Positions 19,015 to 28,904 are shown, numbered from the stretch's first letter. The stretch: 64,000 nt of DNA from Candidatus Ichthyocystis sparus (GCF_900078745.1 NZ_FKII01000049.1:172744-236743); one strand, 5' to 3'. Made by a program: numbers and translations. The notes: generated by a model from the sequence alone, not told the origin.

Positions 19015-21594
19015 ATGCCCGTTGCCGAAGATTCAGTGGTGCTCTCTCCGTCCATGCAGCATTACGTCAGTCTAAAAAATGATCACCCAGATGCCTTCCT
19101 AATGTACCGCATGGGTGATTTTTATGAGTTCTTCTTTGATGATGCTGTACAGTGCTCATCCATATTGGGAATAACATTAACTGCCAGATCCAATATACCT
19201 ATGGCTGGAATACCAGCTCACCAATTAGAGCAGTACTTGGCAAAGCTAATACAAACTGGGTACAAGGTAGCAATATGTGATCAAGTTGGACAAAGAAAGG
19301 TCAAGGGCAAAGTTGTAATTGATCGGGAAATAACACGGATTGTCACCCCCGGTACTGTAACTGATTCTCAATTACTAGAATCTAAATCTGATTCCTGCCT
19401 GCTTGCCTTACATAAGAAAAATGACCGACTCGGCATGGCTTGGATATCGGTAACCCAAGGCATCATAAATGTTATTGAAATTACATATAAAAATATAAAT
19501 GACTACTTAAATATCATAAGGCCGGCTGAAATAATTATTTCAGAACACTCTAATATCTCAATTGATCCTTCTCAGTACCTAATAACCAAGGTGGACGAAT
19601 GGTCATTTGATTCAGAGCATGGATATGATCGCTTATGCCAACACTTTTCGCTAACTTCACTAGATTGCTTTGACATTGGGCGTAAGGACATTAGTACTGG
19701 AGCAGCTTACGCAATACTGTGCTACATAAACAAAACACAAAAAAAGGTTGGCCAACACATCAATAAAATAGTAAAAGAAAGCTCGGATAAATACATTGCC
19801 ATTGATGAAAAAACTAGGATACATCTCGAAATAACTGACAGCCTGCATAAGAAGAATAGCCACACCATATTATCCATATTCGATCATTGCGTAACTCCAT
19901 CCGGCAGCAGATGGGTAAGACATGCCTTGCATCATCCATTTAGTGAACAATCCCTAGCTTCTGATCGCCATGATGCTATCGATTGGCTGTTAAAGATTAA
20001 TGCAGCACACAAAAAACATTACGAAACCGTTCATTCTTTCCTAAAAAGCACGGCTGACATGGAGAGAATAACAGCACGATTATCTATAAAGACGATACGC
20101 CCTAGAGAACTTGCTTCCCTGAGGGATACAGGACACGTACTACCCAAGCTTTTTGGATACATTAACCAACACAAAGATTCCCCCCGTCTAGTGCAAGACA
20201 TGTCTTCGCATTTTTTACTTCCTGATGAATTAGTAAATTTGTTGGATAATGTTATTGCAGAAGAACCATCACAATGTGTACAAGACGGAAACGTTATACG
20301 TAAGGGGTACGATAAAGAATTAGATCATTATTACAATTTGTACAAAAATGCCCAAAATTACATTCAGGAATTACGCGATCGTGAAAGGGAAAAAACTCAG
20401 ATTAATTCTCTTAAGATTGCGTATAACCGTATATGTGGGTATTACATTGAGATTACACCATCTCACAGCAGTAAAGTTCCTCCCTACTACCAAAGAAAGC
20501 AATCCCTAAAAAATGCGGAACGCTTCACTACTGAAGAATTAATGAAACTTGAAAGCGAAATATCCTTAGCGCAAACTAAATCAATAGAAAGAGAATTAGA
20601 AATATTTTGTGAATTGCTTGAGTCATGTCAGGTATTTGTTAAGGAATTGCAGGAGTGTGGAAGATCACTATCTCTATTGGACGGTCTTTGCTCATTTGCG
20701 TATGTAGCCCATCACAATAGGTACATACGCCCAGAATTTTGCTCAGAACCATACTTGGAAGCACTAGAGGTGCGTCATCCAGTAGTAGAGCAGCATGTTA
20801 CTCAGTTTGTGCCAAATGATGTAAACCTGTCTTCAAAAAGGAAGTTTACCATGATCACCGGACCCAACATGGGTGGTAAATCGACTTACATGCGTCAAAC
20901 GGCCATACTTGTTTTGTTAGCTTATTGCGGTAGCTTTGTACCGGCAAAATTCGCCAAGGTAGGAACAATAGATCGTATCATGACCCGCATAGGATCATCG
21001 GACAATCTTTCTCAGGGTCAATCTACATTCATGGTAGAAATGTCCGAAATGGCCAAAATCTTAAGACAAGCTACGGCGGAAAGCCTGCTTCTAATAGACG
21101 AAATTGGCCGTGGAACTTCAACATATGACGGATTATCACTAGCTCAAGCCATAATGAAGCACATCATAGAAACAAACAAATCACTGTGTTTATTCTCTAC
21201 TCATTACTTCGAGCTAACAGAGGTTATATCGACCTACCAGAATGCCACTAATATTCACCTATGCGTAGACGAGAGCAGCAGCGATATCACGTTTCTACAC
21301 ACTGTAGAAGATGGCGTAGCACAAAAAAGCTATGGTATACACGTAGCACGTATAGCTGGAATACCAGAAAAAGTAATTTACTATGCCCAAGAGTTGCTAA
21401 CTCAGCGTGAATCTGGTTCCTACTTAACAAGAAATGACATGTCTTCGTTTAATAAAAGCAAAGATGAAATTTGCAGTAACTATAACAGTGTAATAGATCA
21501 TATAAAGTTACTATCAATAGACAATATAACACCAATGGAATCTCTAGATTTGCTAAAAACATGGCAAGAAGAAATGCGTAAGCCCCTACCCTAG
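19015..21594 (+). CDS. mutS: DNA mismatch repair protein MutS
   Basis: MutS recognises mismatches and starts strand-specific repair. From the ATG at 19015 the product is 859 residues; a GTG at 18961 would add 18 residues that do not match the family. The mismatch-contact F-x-E is Phe36-Tyr-Glu38 in GDFYEFFF. The ATPase domain has Walker A GPNMGGKST from residue 616, then SQGQSTFMVEMSEMA, LIDEIGRGTSTYDG and STHYFEL. All appear intact, so mismatch repair may still work despite the signs of genome decay elsewhere. mutL is not in the window. Confidence 0.97.
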   Translation: MPVAEDSVVLSPSMQHYVSLKNDHPDAFLMYRMGDFYEFFFDDAVQCSSILGITLTARSNIPMAGIPAHQLEQYLAKLIQTGYKVAICDQVGQRKVKGKVVIDREITRIVTPGTVTDSQLLESKSDSCLLALHKKNDRLGMAWISVTQGIINVIEITYKNINDYLNIIRPAEIIISEHSNISIDPSQYLITKVDEWSFDSEHGYDRLCQHFSLTSLDCFDIGRKDISTGAAYAILCYINKTQKKVGQHINKIVKESSDKYIAIDEKTRIHLEITDSLHKKNSHTILSIFDHCVTPSGSRWVRHALHHPFSEQSLASDRHDAIDWLLKINAAHKKHYETVHSFLKSTADMERITARLSIKTIRPRELASLRDTGHVLPKLFGYINQHKDSPRLVQDMSSHFLLPDELVNLLDNVIAEEPSQCVQDGNVIRKGYDKELDHYYNLYKNAQNYIQELRDREREKTQINSLKIAYNRICGYYIEITPSHSSKVPPYYQRKQSLKNAERFTTEELMKLESEISLAQTKSIERELEIFCELLESCQVFVKELQECGRSLSLLDGLCSFAYVAHHNRYIRPEFCSEPYLEALEVRHPVVEQHVTQFVPNDVNLSSKRKFTMITGPNMGGKSTYMRQTAILVLLAYCGSFVPAKFAKVGTIDRIMTRIGSSDNLSQGQSTFMVEMSEMAKILRQATAESLLLIDEIGRGTSTYDGLSLAQAIMKHIIETNKSLCLFSTHYFELTEVISTYQNATNIHLCVDESSSDITFLHTVEDGVAQKSYGIHVARIAGIPEKVIYYAQELLTQRESGSYLTRNDMSSFNKSKDEICSNYNSVIDHIKLLSIDNITPMESLDLLKTWQEEMRKPLP

Positions 21595-21662
21595 CTGAGA
21601 CATTGGCTTAAATAAAGACCGAGCGTGATAGCATCGGCGAAAATATCACCCACAAGTTACTC

Positions 21663-21881
21663 ATGAGTTTTTGCAAAATTATGAAATTACACAGAGTTTT
21701 TTCTTGCATTTCACTTATAGCATGTGCGTTTTTTGTTGGAATATCCTGTGCCCCAGAAAAAACAACCGAAGGAACAGTACCGTCGTACCCATCATCCGGT
21801 GGTGGCAAACCAATGCCAGCCCCTGCCCCACCCTCAATTATAGGAGGTGCTGGTGGATCAGGTAGATCATGTGTAGATTAG
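21663..21881 (+). CDS. Small putative lipoprotein, Pro/Gly-rich
   Basis: Up to 72 residues. A hydrophobic N-terminus has a lipobox-like LIAC (Cys21), or alternatively GISC eight residues on. The rest is Ser, Gly and Pro with PAPAPPSIIGGAGGSG. The start is uncertain: ATG 21663 and ATG 21681 both lack a clear ribosome binding site, and 21681 gives a more typical MKLHR start. Probably a short cell-envelope lipoprotein; no family recognised. Co-oriented with another lipoprotein at 22034. Confidence 0.5.
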   Translation: MSFCKIMKLHRVFSCISLIACAFFVGISCAPEKTTEGTVPSYPSSGGGKPMPAPAPPSIIGGAGGSGRSCVD

Positions 21882-22033
21882 CAGTTTTTTAAAACTTTCC
21901 ACCTTATATACAAGAATTTCTGTCTTTACATTTTACCAATCAGCTTATACCATTGACGCTGCTTTTTTGTGCATAAAACAAGGCTAGGGACGCATTCTTA
22001 AGCGTTTATCCGCGTAAAAGGAGGGTATTTGTA

Positions 22034-22312
22034 ATGAAAAGGGCCTTTGGTATATCTATTTTATTGGCTGCAGTTCTTGCTCTTGCTGGTTGCGATTGGA
22101 CGGGTGGTTCTTCCTCAACCGAGGGACAACAAAATGTAGCATCCTCCGGAGCGCAGTACTATGACCAGCAGCAAGACGATAATTCTTCCTATGAAAAACC
22201 TAACAGCAGCAGAGATAGCTCTGGTAAAGGTAGTGAAGTAAAGGATAATAAAACGTCAACAAAAGCAGACAAATCTACATCTGGTTCTGGGTCAAACAGA
22301 AAGACCAAATAA
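22034..22312 (+). CDS. Small Ser-rich lipoprotein
   Basis: 92 residues starting MKRAFGISILLAAVLALAGC, a textbook lipoprotein signal with lipobox LAGC and Cys20 as the lipidated residue. The mature part is short, polar and disordered, ending in a Lys/Ser-rich tail. Aspartate at +2 (CDW) would predict inner membrane retention by the E. coli rule. AAAAGGAGG precedes the ATG. Function unknown. Confidence 0.75.
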   Translation: MKRAFGISILLAAVLALAGCDWTGGSSSTEGQQNVASSGAQYYDQQQDDNSSYEKPNSSRDSSGKGSEVKDNKTSTKADKSTSGSGSNRKTK

Positions 22313-22331
22313 AACACAGCTAATTTCTTCA

Positions 22332-22364
22332 ACGTCGGCTCATGTGTAACAACTGGGCCGACGT
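22332..22364. terminator. Inverted repeat between converging lipoprotein and catalase genes
   Basis: ACGTCGGC (22332-22339) pairs with GCCGACGT (22357-22364), a perfect 8-bp GC-rich stem with a 17-base loop, in a region where both genes end. No T run follows, so this is a candidate bidirectional terminator only. Confidence 0.45.
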
Positions 22365-22375
22365 CTCCATGTGCA

Positions 22376-23845
22376 TCAAAACGCTACCTTCAATTTACCA
22401 AGAGCGTCCCTAACCATGGAACCATAGTCCTTGTGGGCACGGTCGAAGTGTTCTAGCTGGCGTCTAATTATCTCCTTGGACACACCACCACACATAGCTT
22501 CAGCTATGTTTTTGGCAAGGCGTTCTTTCTCATCCTTACTCATCAAAGAAAAGAGCTTGCCTGGTTGCTCATAATTATTGCAGCCATCAGAACCATCATA
22601 AGAATAGGCATCACCAGATATCCTCAATGGTGGTTCACTAAATGACGGATCAGCCACCGGACCATTAAAGGTATTTGGCTCATAATATGCATCTCCATGA
22701 GGGGCATTCTCAAAAAAGCACATCTGACCATCTCTGTTATACGTATTAACAGGACACCGCGGACGGTTAACGGGTAACATATTGTAATGTACACCCAATC
22801 GGTGGCGATGTGCATCTGGATAGCTAAACAAACGCGCTTGTAATACCTTATCTGGGGAAAATCCAATACCTGGAACAACACTAGACGGAGAAAAAGCAGC
22901 ATTCTCAATTTCAGAGAAGTAATTGTCGGGATTACGATTTAATTCCAATACACCAACTTCAACTAATGGATAGTCCTTGTGATACCACACACGAGTCAAA
23001 TCAAAAGGATTAAAGCTAAGCTTTTCGGCGTCCCTTTCTGGCATTATCTGAACATACATAATCCATTTAGGAAAATCACCTTTTTCAATGGAATAATAGA
23101 GATCTTCTTGATAGCTCTCTCTGGAACGGCCTATAACCTCAGACGCCTCGGCATTAGTAAAAAATTTATGTCCTTGCTGTGTCTTGAAGTGTAGCTTTAT
23201 CCAAAAACGCTCACCTTTCTTATTCCAAAACGAAAAAGTATGAGAACTATATCCATTCATAAAACGAGGACTCTGCGGCAGTCCTCTATCAGAAAACAAT
23301 ATAGTTACCTGATGCAAACTCTCAGGGGAAGAGGACCAAAAATCCCACATAGCGGTTGGAGATCTAAGATTAGTACGTGGGTGACGTTTCTGAGTATGAA
23401 TAAAATCAGGAAATTTAAGGGGATCTCGAATAAAAAATACTGGTGTATTGTTACCAACCATATCCCAATTTCCCTGATTTGTATAAAACTTAAGGGAAAA
23501 ACCTCTGACATCACGCTCTGCATCTGCTGCCCCAAGTTCACCAGCAACCGTGGAGAATCGAGCAAGAACATCCGTTTTAAGACCAACTTTACTCAAAAAA
23601 TCAGCACATGTGTAGGATGTAATATCCTTCGTTACAGTAAATACACCGTGGGCACCCCAGCCTTTAGCATGAACCACACGCTCTGCAATACGCTCCCTAT
23701 TTTGATGGGCTAACTTCTCTTGCAAGTGCCAATCCTGAATAAGAACGGGACCGCGTGGACCAGCGGTAACAGAGTTATCATTATCAGTAACTGGCGAACC
23801 AGTTGTTGTAGTCATCATCAACTTCTCATTTTTATTACGTGACAT
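22376..23845 (-). CDS. katA: Heme catalase (monofunctional)
   Basis: Catalase splits hydrogen peroxide to water and oxygen. From the ATG at 23845 (GGAG seven bases upstream) the product is 489 residues, the small-subunit clade size. The catalytic His59 is in ERVVHAKG, Asn132 in [11 protein letters not shown], and the heme-ligand Tyr342 in [14 protein letters not shown]. The active-site signature has Ala where Pro is usual ([13 protein letters not shown]). A TTG at 23872 would lengthen the frame but has no ribosome binding site. No signal peptide, so cytoplasmic. With sodB it gives a complete superoxide-to-water route, useful against host oxidative attack. Confidence 0.97.
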   Translation of the reverse strand: MSRNKNEKLMMTTTTGSPVTDNDNSVTAGPRGPVLIQDWHLQEKLAHQNRERIAERVVHAKGWGAHGVFTVTKDITSYTCADFLSKVGLKTDVLARFSTVAGELGAADAERDVRGFSLKFYTNQGNWDMVGNNTPVFFIRDPLKFPDFIHTQKRHPRTNLRSPTAMWDFWSSSPESLHQVTILFSDRGLPQSPRFMNGYSSHTFSFWNKKGERFWIKLHFKTQQGHKFFTNAEASEVIGRSRESYQEDLYYSIEKGDFPKWIMYVQIMPERDAEKLSFNPFDLTRVWYHKDYPLVEVGVLELNRNPDNYFSEIENAAFSPSSVVPGIGFSPDKVLQARLFSYPDAHRHRLGVHYNMLPVNRPRCPVNTYNRDGQMCFFENAPHGDAYYEPNTFNGPVADPSFSEPPLRISGDAYSYDGSDGCNNYEQPGKLFSLMSKDEKERLAKNIAEAMCGGVSKEIIRRQLEHFDRAHKDYGSMVRDALGKLKVAF

Positions 23846-23955
23846 CCAGCATCTCCAATCTAAATTCAACAAAAGAACCGTTAACAGTCAATACAGCTAC
23901 TATAAAAAAAACAAGATGAAGCTTGATCTATAAAAATATTAACTAAAATATTTGC

Positions 23956-24516
23956 TTAGCGTTGATAGTACGGAACCACCTCTGATTTGCCTAATGCATT
24001 AGACACCAACATAAAACCAGCCATGGCAGCTGTAGAGTCAACACTTAACGGCAACTTGGGAACCTTCAAGGCCCACACAGTCACAAAATAACGATGAGCT
24101 TTTTCACCAACTGGTGGACAAGGACCACCAAAGTGTCTTGTACCAAAATCATTACGAACTTCAAATGACCCATCAGGTAATTTACCCATAGAAGAGGACC
24201 CAGTATCTAAATGATGAACAGAAACCGGGATATCAACAAGCACCCAATGCCACCAACCACTGATACTGGGGGCATCTGGGTCATAAACAGTAACAGCAAA
24301 ACTCTTGGTACCTTCTGGCTCATGGGACCATGAAAGCTGCGGAGACAAATTACCACCATGGCAGCCAAAGCCATTGTAGACTTGCTTTATACTAAGCTTT
24401 TTGTTGTTTGATACATCGTTGCTCTCAAGGTGAAATAAGGAAGCAAAAGCCACAACACTCTTAATGCTAAATACAAAAGAAATTAAAAATAAAGAGAAAC
24501 CACCTCTAACCGACAT
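23956..24516 (-). CDS. YbhB/YbcL-type PEBP (Raf kinase inhibitor-like) protein
   Basis: 186 residues with an N-terminal signal peptide (about 1-24), so probably periplasmic. PEBP-fold motifs are present: YDPDAP near 86 followed by GWWHWVLVDIP, then FGGPCPPVGEKAHRY, which form the conserved anion-binding pocket. Role in bacteria is unclear; some homologs are linked to cell surface or stress. GAGGGG lies five bases before the ATG. It stands alone between catalase and tmRNA, co-oriented with both. Confidence 0.92.
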   Translation of the reverse strand: MSVRGGFSLFLISFVFSIKSVVAFASLFHLESNDVSNNKKLSIKQVYNGFGCHGGNLSPQLSWSHEPEGTKSFAVTVYDPDAPSISGWWHWVLVDIPVSVHHLDTGSSSMGKLPDGSFEVRNDFGTRHFGGPCPPVGEKAHRYFVTVWALKVPKLPLSVDSTAAMAGFMLVSNALGKSEVVPYYQR

Positions 24517-24743
24517 ACAAGCCCCTCAGAATAAGAAGAACAGTAACTGCACAATATTGCCAAAAAATTAACATATTATGAAGAAGTCCATACATTATTT
24601 GGAGTATGGGTAGGATATACCGAATCTTTTCTGTACTTTCAATGATATAAAAAAGATAGATAACTGCAGCAAACATAACTGCAGCAAACTCACGCCATGC
24701 TCAAACACAGACAGAGCAGCAACTCAAAAGATGAAAACCAAAA

Positions 24744-25128
24744 TGGTGGAGACGGGCGGAATCGAACCGCCGTCCGCAAGTCCTACACAGCAAGATCTAC
24801 ATGCTTAGCAACGCCATTAAAATCACGTACCCGGCATTGACGCGCAAACACCGACCACGCTATCTGCTAGATTGTCGGGTAGGGAGCCACAGATTCAACC
24901 TACCTTATCGTACTAAAATGACACTGCTGTATGTGCAACCACACACCCACCTCATACGCAAGGTGGTGCAGCGGAAGGAAAGCCGGTTATTAAGCGGCTA
25001 ATTCCTCACATGACTCAAAACATTCATCGTTGGCAGTTATATTTGCCTCCGGCTGTATTTACGTGGATAACCGGCCCACGGCATGCCCTACACTGCTTCG
25101 CAACCCACGTCGAAACCAGGTCGCCCCC
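24744..25128 (-). ncRNA. ssrA: Transfer-messenger RNA (tmRNA)
   Basis: The minus strand starts GGGGGCGACC followed by a GGTTTCGACG segment (5' half of the tRNA-like domain, near 25110-25128). It ends with a T-arm GGTTCGATTCC, an acceptor strand and an encoded CCA at 24744-24746, about 385 nt in one piece. The tag frame is read from GCC at 25034 to a double TAA at 24987-24992 and gives ANDECFESCEELAA. The ANDE start and LAA end are normal; the 14-residue length and two cysteines are not. It rescues stalled ribosomes together with SmpB (46444-46893). Confidence 0.95.
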
Positions 25129-25210
25129 AATTTCAAAAAAAACAAAAGCTCATTCTACCACAAGAAATACATATACAACTAATATAGTAGCACTATAAAT
25201 ACAAGACTAT

Positions 25211-25861
25211 CTATTTAAAAAGATAATCTCTTAGTTCTACAACTGAAGATACTACATGGGACACCTTCGATCTAAACAACATGTCTGGCTGATATCCCCA
25301 CGAAACACCAACAAACTCCATCCCACACAAACTGGCTGATTCATAATCACATAAAGCATCGCCAACATAAACGCACCGGGATGAGTCTACACCTGAAAGC
25401 GAAACTGCCCTAAGCAATGGATCAGGGGAAGGCTTAGGACGGGAAACGTCATCACCACAAACAAGACAGGGACAATTTAGCTTGAGGTGGTCAAGAAGAG
25501 ATAAGGTAGGAGCACGCCATTTACCAGTAACAATACCCCAAGGAATAGAAAGTTTCTCAATGGCACTTATTATATCCAACATCCCCGGAAAAAAATCGCT
25601 GTTTACATGACTAGCAGCATAGTAGAAATCCAAAAATCTGGTTTTAGCGGCTTTAAATTCCAAACTTCTCTGATCAAGAGAAAAAAACTTCTCAATGATC
25701 TTATTCACCCCCTGCCCAGTGTATGGTAGAAACTCTCCCTGAGCTACCGGCAAAGCGCCCCGTTCTTCACAAAGCCTATTAAGTGCCAACCGCAGGTCAG
25801 TCGTAGTATCAACTAAAGTACCATCTAAATCAAAAAAAATGGCATCCCAACCTCGACTCAT
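25211..25861 (-). CDS. gph: Phosphoglycolate phosphatase (HAD family)
   Basis: Gph removes phosphate from 2-phosphoglycolate formed by DNA damage repair or oxygenase reactions. The 216-residue HAD protein has FDLDGTLVDT with nucleophile Asp11 and Asp13, IVTGKWR as motif II, RPKPSPDPLL with the motif III lysine, and VGDALCD as motif IV. Its start overlaps the ubiG stop by four bases (ATGA), so the pair is translationally coupled. ubiG-gph order is typical of Burkholderiales. Other HAD phosphatase roles are possible. Confidence 0.9.
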   Translation of the reverse strand: MSRGWDAIFFDLDGTLVDTTTDLRLALNRLCEERGALPVAQGEFLPYTGQGVNKIIEKFFSLDQRSLEFKAAKTRFLDFYYAASHVNSDFFPGMLDIISAIEKLSIPWGIVTGKWRAPTLSLLDHLKLNCPCLVCGDDVSRPKPSPDPLLRAVSLSGVDSSRCVYVGDALCDYESASLCGMEFVGVSWGYQPDMLFRSKVSHVVSSVVELRDYLFK

Positions 25862-26526
25862 TTTTGCGCAACCATAAAATAGTTAACATCCACAGACGAC
25901 GCAAAACAAGCAGACCGGGTCAAAGGATTATAACTCATACCCCTAATATCGCTAACCAATAACCCATACTCCTCTATCCACTTAGAAAGTAGGCTGGGCT
26001 TTATAAAAAAAGACCAGTTATGCACGCCACGTGGTATAAGACCCAGGATATACTCAGCCATCAAGATAGTTAAAAAATACGATCTGGCAGTGCGGTTTAT
26101 TGTAGACAAAAACAAATACCCACCTTCTTTTAGTAATTTTATGCAGTGTCCAAGAAATTCTCTAGGTGATGAAACATGCTCTATAACCTCGAGGCACATT
26201 ACACAGTCAAACTGATGCTCATGAGTATCACAAAAATTAGCAACATCTATGTTGCGATAATCTACACTGATGGATTCAGAAGATGCGTGTAAATTAGCAA
26301 CATTGATCAATGACGGTGACTCATCAATTCCTACAACATCGGCGCCAAGACGAGCTAAACTCTCCGCCAGGATACCTCCACCACATCCAACGTCTAAAAT
26401 TTTCTTACCGTGAAGCGAACCAAACGAACGAATCCAATCAACACGTAGAGAATTAATATGATGCAGAACCTTCATGGGACCATTTGGATCCCACCAAGCA
26501 GAACTTAGAGTATCAAAAACTCCCAT
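25858..26526 (-). CDS. ubiG: Ubiquinone biosynthesis O-methyltransferase UbiG
   Basis: UbiG performs both O-methylations in ubiquinone synthesis. The 222-residue protein has FDTLSSAWWDPNGPMKVLHHIN at its N-terminus, the SAM-binding LDVGCGGG (45-52), GIDESP, and MCLEVIEHV. Length is slightly short but complete. It sits between ompA and gph as in related betaproteobacteria, and implies aerobic respiration with ubiquinone. A terminator after ompA suggests it has its own promoter or relies on read-through. Confidence 0.95.
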   Translation of the reverse strand: MGVFDTLSSAWWDPNGPMKVLHHINSLRVDWIRSFGSLHGKKILDVGCGGGILAESLARLGADVVGIDESPSLINVANLHASSESISVDYRNIDVANFCDTHEHQFDCVMCLEVIEHVSSPREFLGHCIKLLKEGGYLFLSTINRTARSYFLTILMAEYILGLIPRGVHNWSFFIKPSLLSKWIEEYGLLVSDIRGMSYNPLTRSACFASSVDVNYFMVAQK

Positions 26527-26545
26527 ATGTGTTTTCCTGAAAAAT

Positions 26546-26580
26546 GAAAAAGCCCTCCCCGAGTACCAAGAAGAGCTCTT
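26546..26580 (-). terminator. Intrinsic terminator after ompA
   Basis: Directly after the ompA stop, the minus strand folds AGCTCTTCTTG against CGGGGAGGGCT (with G-U pairs) around a five-base loop, then runs into TTTTTCATTTTT. This is a convincing rho-independent structure separating ompA from ubiG. Confidence 0.6.
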
Positions 26581-27378
26581 TTATTGGATAGAGGTAGCAC
26601 TGTGATCAGCAGTCTTACTGATAGGACTAGAAACGGTATTATGTCTCCTTTTATTACAAATTGCATACGCTTTTCCACTTCCACGTTTTTTATGTAGCAC
26701 CATAAGCTTACTGGAAGAACTGTCAGACATATAATCCCTAGTATTATCATCATCAACAAACATGCTACGGCCGACATCAGGAGCACCAGAACTTGTTGTG
26801 CCAATTACCTCTATTTCAACACGACGGTTCTTAGCCCTGCCATCTTTAGTTCTGTTATCACCGATAGGATCAGACTTGCACCTACCCTCTGCACGTATGT
26901 AAGAATCTTTAATACCTTTATCAGCTATATAAGAAGAAACAGAATCAGCACGATCCTGTGACAACTTCAAATTAAATTCATCAGAACCACGATCATCAGT
27001 ATATCCAGTAACTACCACAGCTTTGAGTTTAATTTTTTTAAAAATAAAATCAACCAGAGAGTCCAAGACCTTATAACTAGACTTACGTATCGTGTGTGAA
27101 GCAGTATCAAAAAAAGTGCTGGCAGAAATGACAAGCTTACGGTAAATAATTTTCTCTTTTAACTTACTTCTTCCCTCTTCCTCACAATTAGCAATACTCG
27201 CACCTGGTGTCCATGAAGACGAACGAACACAATTGTGATTTGAATCCCTAAAATGTTTTCCACTAGAATCAATAATATAAGCATCTTTCTGTTCTTTGGT
27301 CAATGCTAATGACACACACGAAAAAGACAATAAAGACAAAAAAACAGCAGCAAAATATACCAAACTTACCTTTGTCAT
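26581..27378 (-). CDS. ompA: OmpA-family outer membrane protein
   Basis: 265 residues from the ATG at 27378, which has GGGGGAGA just upstream; the frame extends to 27450 without a ribosome binding site. Signal peptide about 1-26. Residues 46-66 contain the SSWTPGASIANC segment, similar to the short CWRTGYWTP-type region of Burkholderiales OmpA. The peptidoglycan-binding OmpA domain covers about 85-192 with TGYTDDRGSDEFN, LSQDRADSV and NRRVEIEV. There is no eight-strand barrel, as in the betaproteobacterial group. A tail of about 70 polar residues after the domain is unusual. Confidence 0.9.
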   Translation of the reverse strand: MTKVSLVYFAAVFLSLLSFSCVSLALTKEQKDAYIIDSSGKHFRDSNHNCVRSSSWTPGASIANCEEEGRSKLKEKIIYRKLVISASTFFDTASHTIRKSSYKVLDSLVDFIFKKIKLKAVVVTGYTDDRGSDEFNLKLSQDRADSVSSYIADKGIKDSYIRAEGRCKSDPIGDNRTKDGRAKNRRVEIEVIGTTSSGAPDVGRSMFVDDDNTRDYMSDSSSSKLMVLHKKRGSGKAYAICNKRRHNTVSSPISKTADHSATSIQ

Positions 27379-27460
27379 TGTCTCCCCCGAAAAGATTAGT
27401 TGCTTAAAAATCACAGGAACGCAACCGATTTTTACACAAAATATATGCAAAACAAGTTGC

Positions 27461-27479
27461 CAATATAATTATCATTATC
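27461..27479 (-). promoter_or_regulatory. Fur-box-like sequence upstream of ompA
   Basis: On the minus strand GATAATGATAATTATATTG matches the classical 19-base Fur box at about 15 positions, 83 bases before the ompA start. In DNA this AT-rich a chance match is quite possible. No fur gene is in the window. Confidence 0.3.
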
Positions 27480-27528
27480 TACGAAAGCGTGGTCACAGAG
27501 TAGAACAACATCACTACCTCAGAGGATG

Positions 27529-28755
27529 TCAACCTTTTAGAGAAACTACTACCTGAGCAGCAATACCTTCACACCTACCTATTGCTCCCATTAACTCAGC
27601 TGTCTTGCACTTGATACCTATTCTAGATACATCTATGCCCAAAATCATGGAAATATTCTGCTTCATTCTATCTATAAACGAGGAGATACGAGGCTCCTGG
27701 GCGATGATGGTAGCATCAACGTTGACAACCCTCATAGGAACAAGTTTACTACACACTTCACCCAACAGCTTCAAGGAATCGGCGTTTTTGTACCTACTAT
27801 CGGTGGATGGAAAGTAATATCCTATATCTTTCTTGCCACTACCACCAAGCATAGCATCCATAAGTGCATGCAGTAAAACATCAGCATCTGAGTGCCCAAC
27901 CAACCCACTTGAATGCGGGATAGAAACTCCTCCTATTACGAGCGGCAACCCTTCTAGTAAACGATGAGAGTCGTAGCCGTACCCCACCCGTAGAGAAAGA
28001 GAAGAAAGGCAATTAAAGAGTGGGTGCGTTTCTAGATATGACTTAATCGCTGATAAATCGTGGCTATAGGTAAGCTTCATATTGTGTGAACCGCCTAGAA
28101 CAGCACGGATAAATTCGCTTCCTGACACAAATTCAACAGCAGAAACTTCATCGCATGCATCATTACAGACAGACAAAGCCTCATAAAGTAATTTGTAGCG
28201 AAAAATCTGCGGAGTCTGAGCCCTATAAAGCCCGGATCTCTGAACAGACTTTAGGAACTGCCCGCCATCATCTATCTCCTTTATAGCATCCACCTCTGGA
28301 AATACCAAAAAAGAGCCCTTAATGCCTGGCTTAACCAGAGAGATCATTAGAGACTGACAATCCTGAAATGTAAGTGCGGGACGAGCTGCATCGTGAACAG
28401 CAACCCAATCATCATCATTGGCCATAGTAGAAAGTAAGCGTAAACCGCACCTAACACTCTCACAACGGGTATCGCCGCCACTGCAAGTAATTAGTGGAAC
28501 ATCTCCAACATAGTCTTCCCAAGTAAATGATACTCGAGCATAATCTCCTTCCTTGGGCAAAACCAAAACAATGCCCTGTATGCCAAACAAACGAGACACA
28601 GTATACAAAGAATAAGCTATTATAGGGTGGCCACCAACAACCCAATACTGCTTGGGTAAGTTCAAGCCAAAAGGCGAGCCATGTTTAAACCTAGAGCTAG
28701 AACCAGCAGCAACAACAATCGCCCACAACCTTAATGACTGCTCAAACATAACCAT
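27529..28755 (-). CDS. ispDF: Bifunctional IspD/IspF isoprenoid enzyme
   Basis: One 408-residue chain carries two steps of the MEP pathway. Residues about 9-235 are IspD (CDP-ME synthesis) with VVAAGSSSRF, LPKQY, VHDAARP and AQTPQIFR. Residues about 252-408 are IspF (MEcPP synthase) with GYGYDSHRL, the metal-binding GHSDADVLLHALMDA, DIGYYFPSTD and GRCEGIAAQ. In most betaproteobacteria these are two adjacent genes, so the fusion is notable. In the IspF part GGSGKKDIG replaces the more usual GALGLGDIG. Minus-strand gene divergent from gyrA. Confidence 0.94.
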   Translation of the reverse strand: MVMFEQSLRLWAIVVAAGSSSRFKHGSPFGLNLPKQYWVVGGHPIIAYSLYTVSRLFGIQGIVLVLPKEGDYARVSFTWEDYVGDVPLITCSGGDTRCESVRCGLRLLSTMANDDDWVAVHDAARPALTFQDCQSLMISLVKPGIKGSFLVFPEVDAIKEIDDGGQFLKSVQRSGLYRAQTPQIFRYKLLYEALSVCNDACDEVSAVEFVSGSEFIRAVLGGSHNMKLTYSHDLSAIKSYLETHPLFNCLSSLSLRVGYGYDSHRLLEGLPLVIGGVSIPHSSGLVGHSDADVLLHALMDAMLGGSGKKDIGYYFPSTDSRYKNADSLKLLGEVCSKLVPMRVVNVDATIIAQEPRISSFIDRMKQNISMILGIDVSRIGIKCKTAELMGAIGRCEGIAAQVVVSLKG

Positions 28756-28904
28756 TTTCTAGTAAACATAGTTAACGTATGATATATCGTATCGGTGCAG
28801 TTTAGAAATATTGTAATCAAAAACCCATCACTTGATCATCACTTGATCATATGTAACTCACACAGGGTGATGTAACACTAACCTTCGAAAAAGTGTTGAT
28901 AGCC

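Noticed and set aside
22376..23845. Ala for Pro in the catalase active-site signature as evidence of inactivity
   Set aside because: All catalytic residues (His59, Asn132, Tyr342) are in place; the change alone does not imply loss of function.
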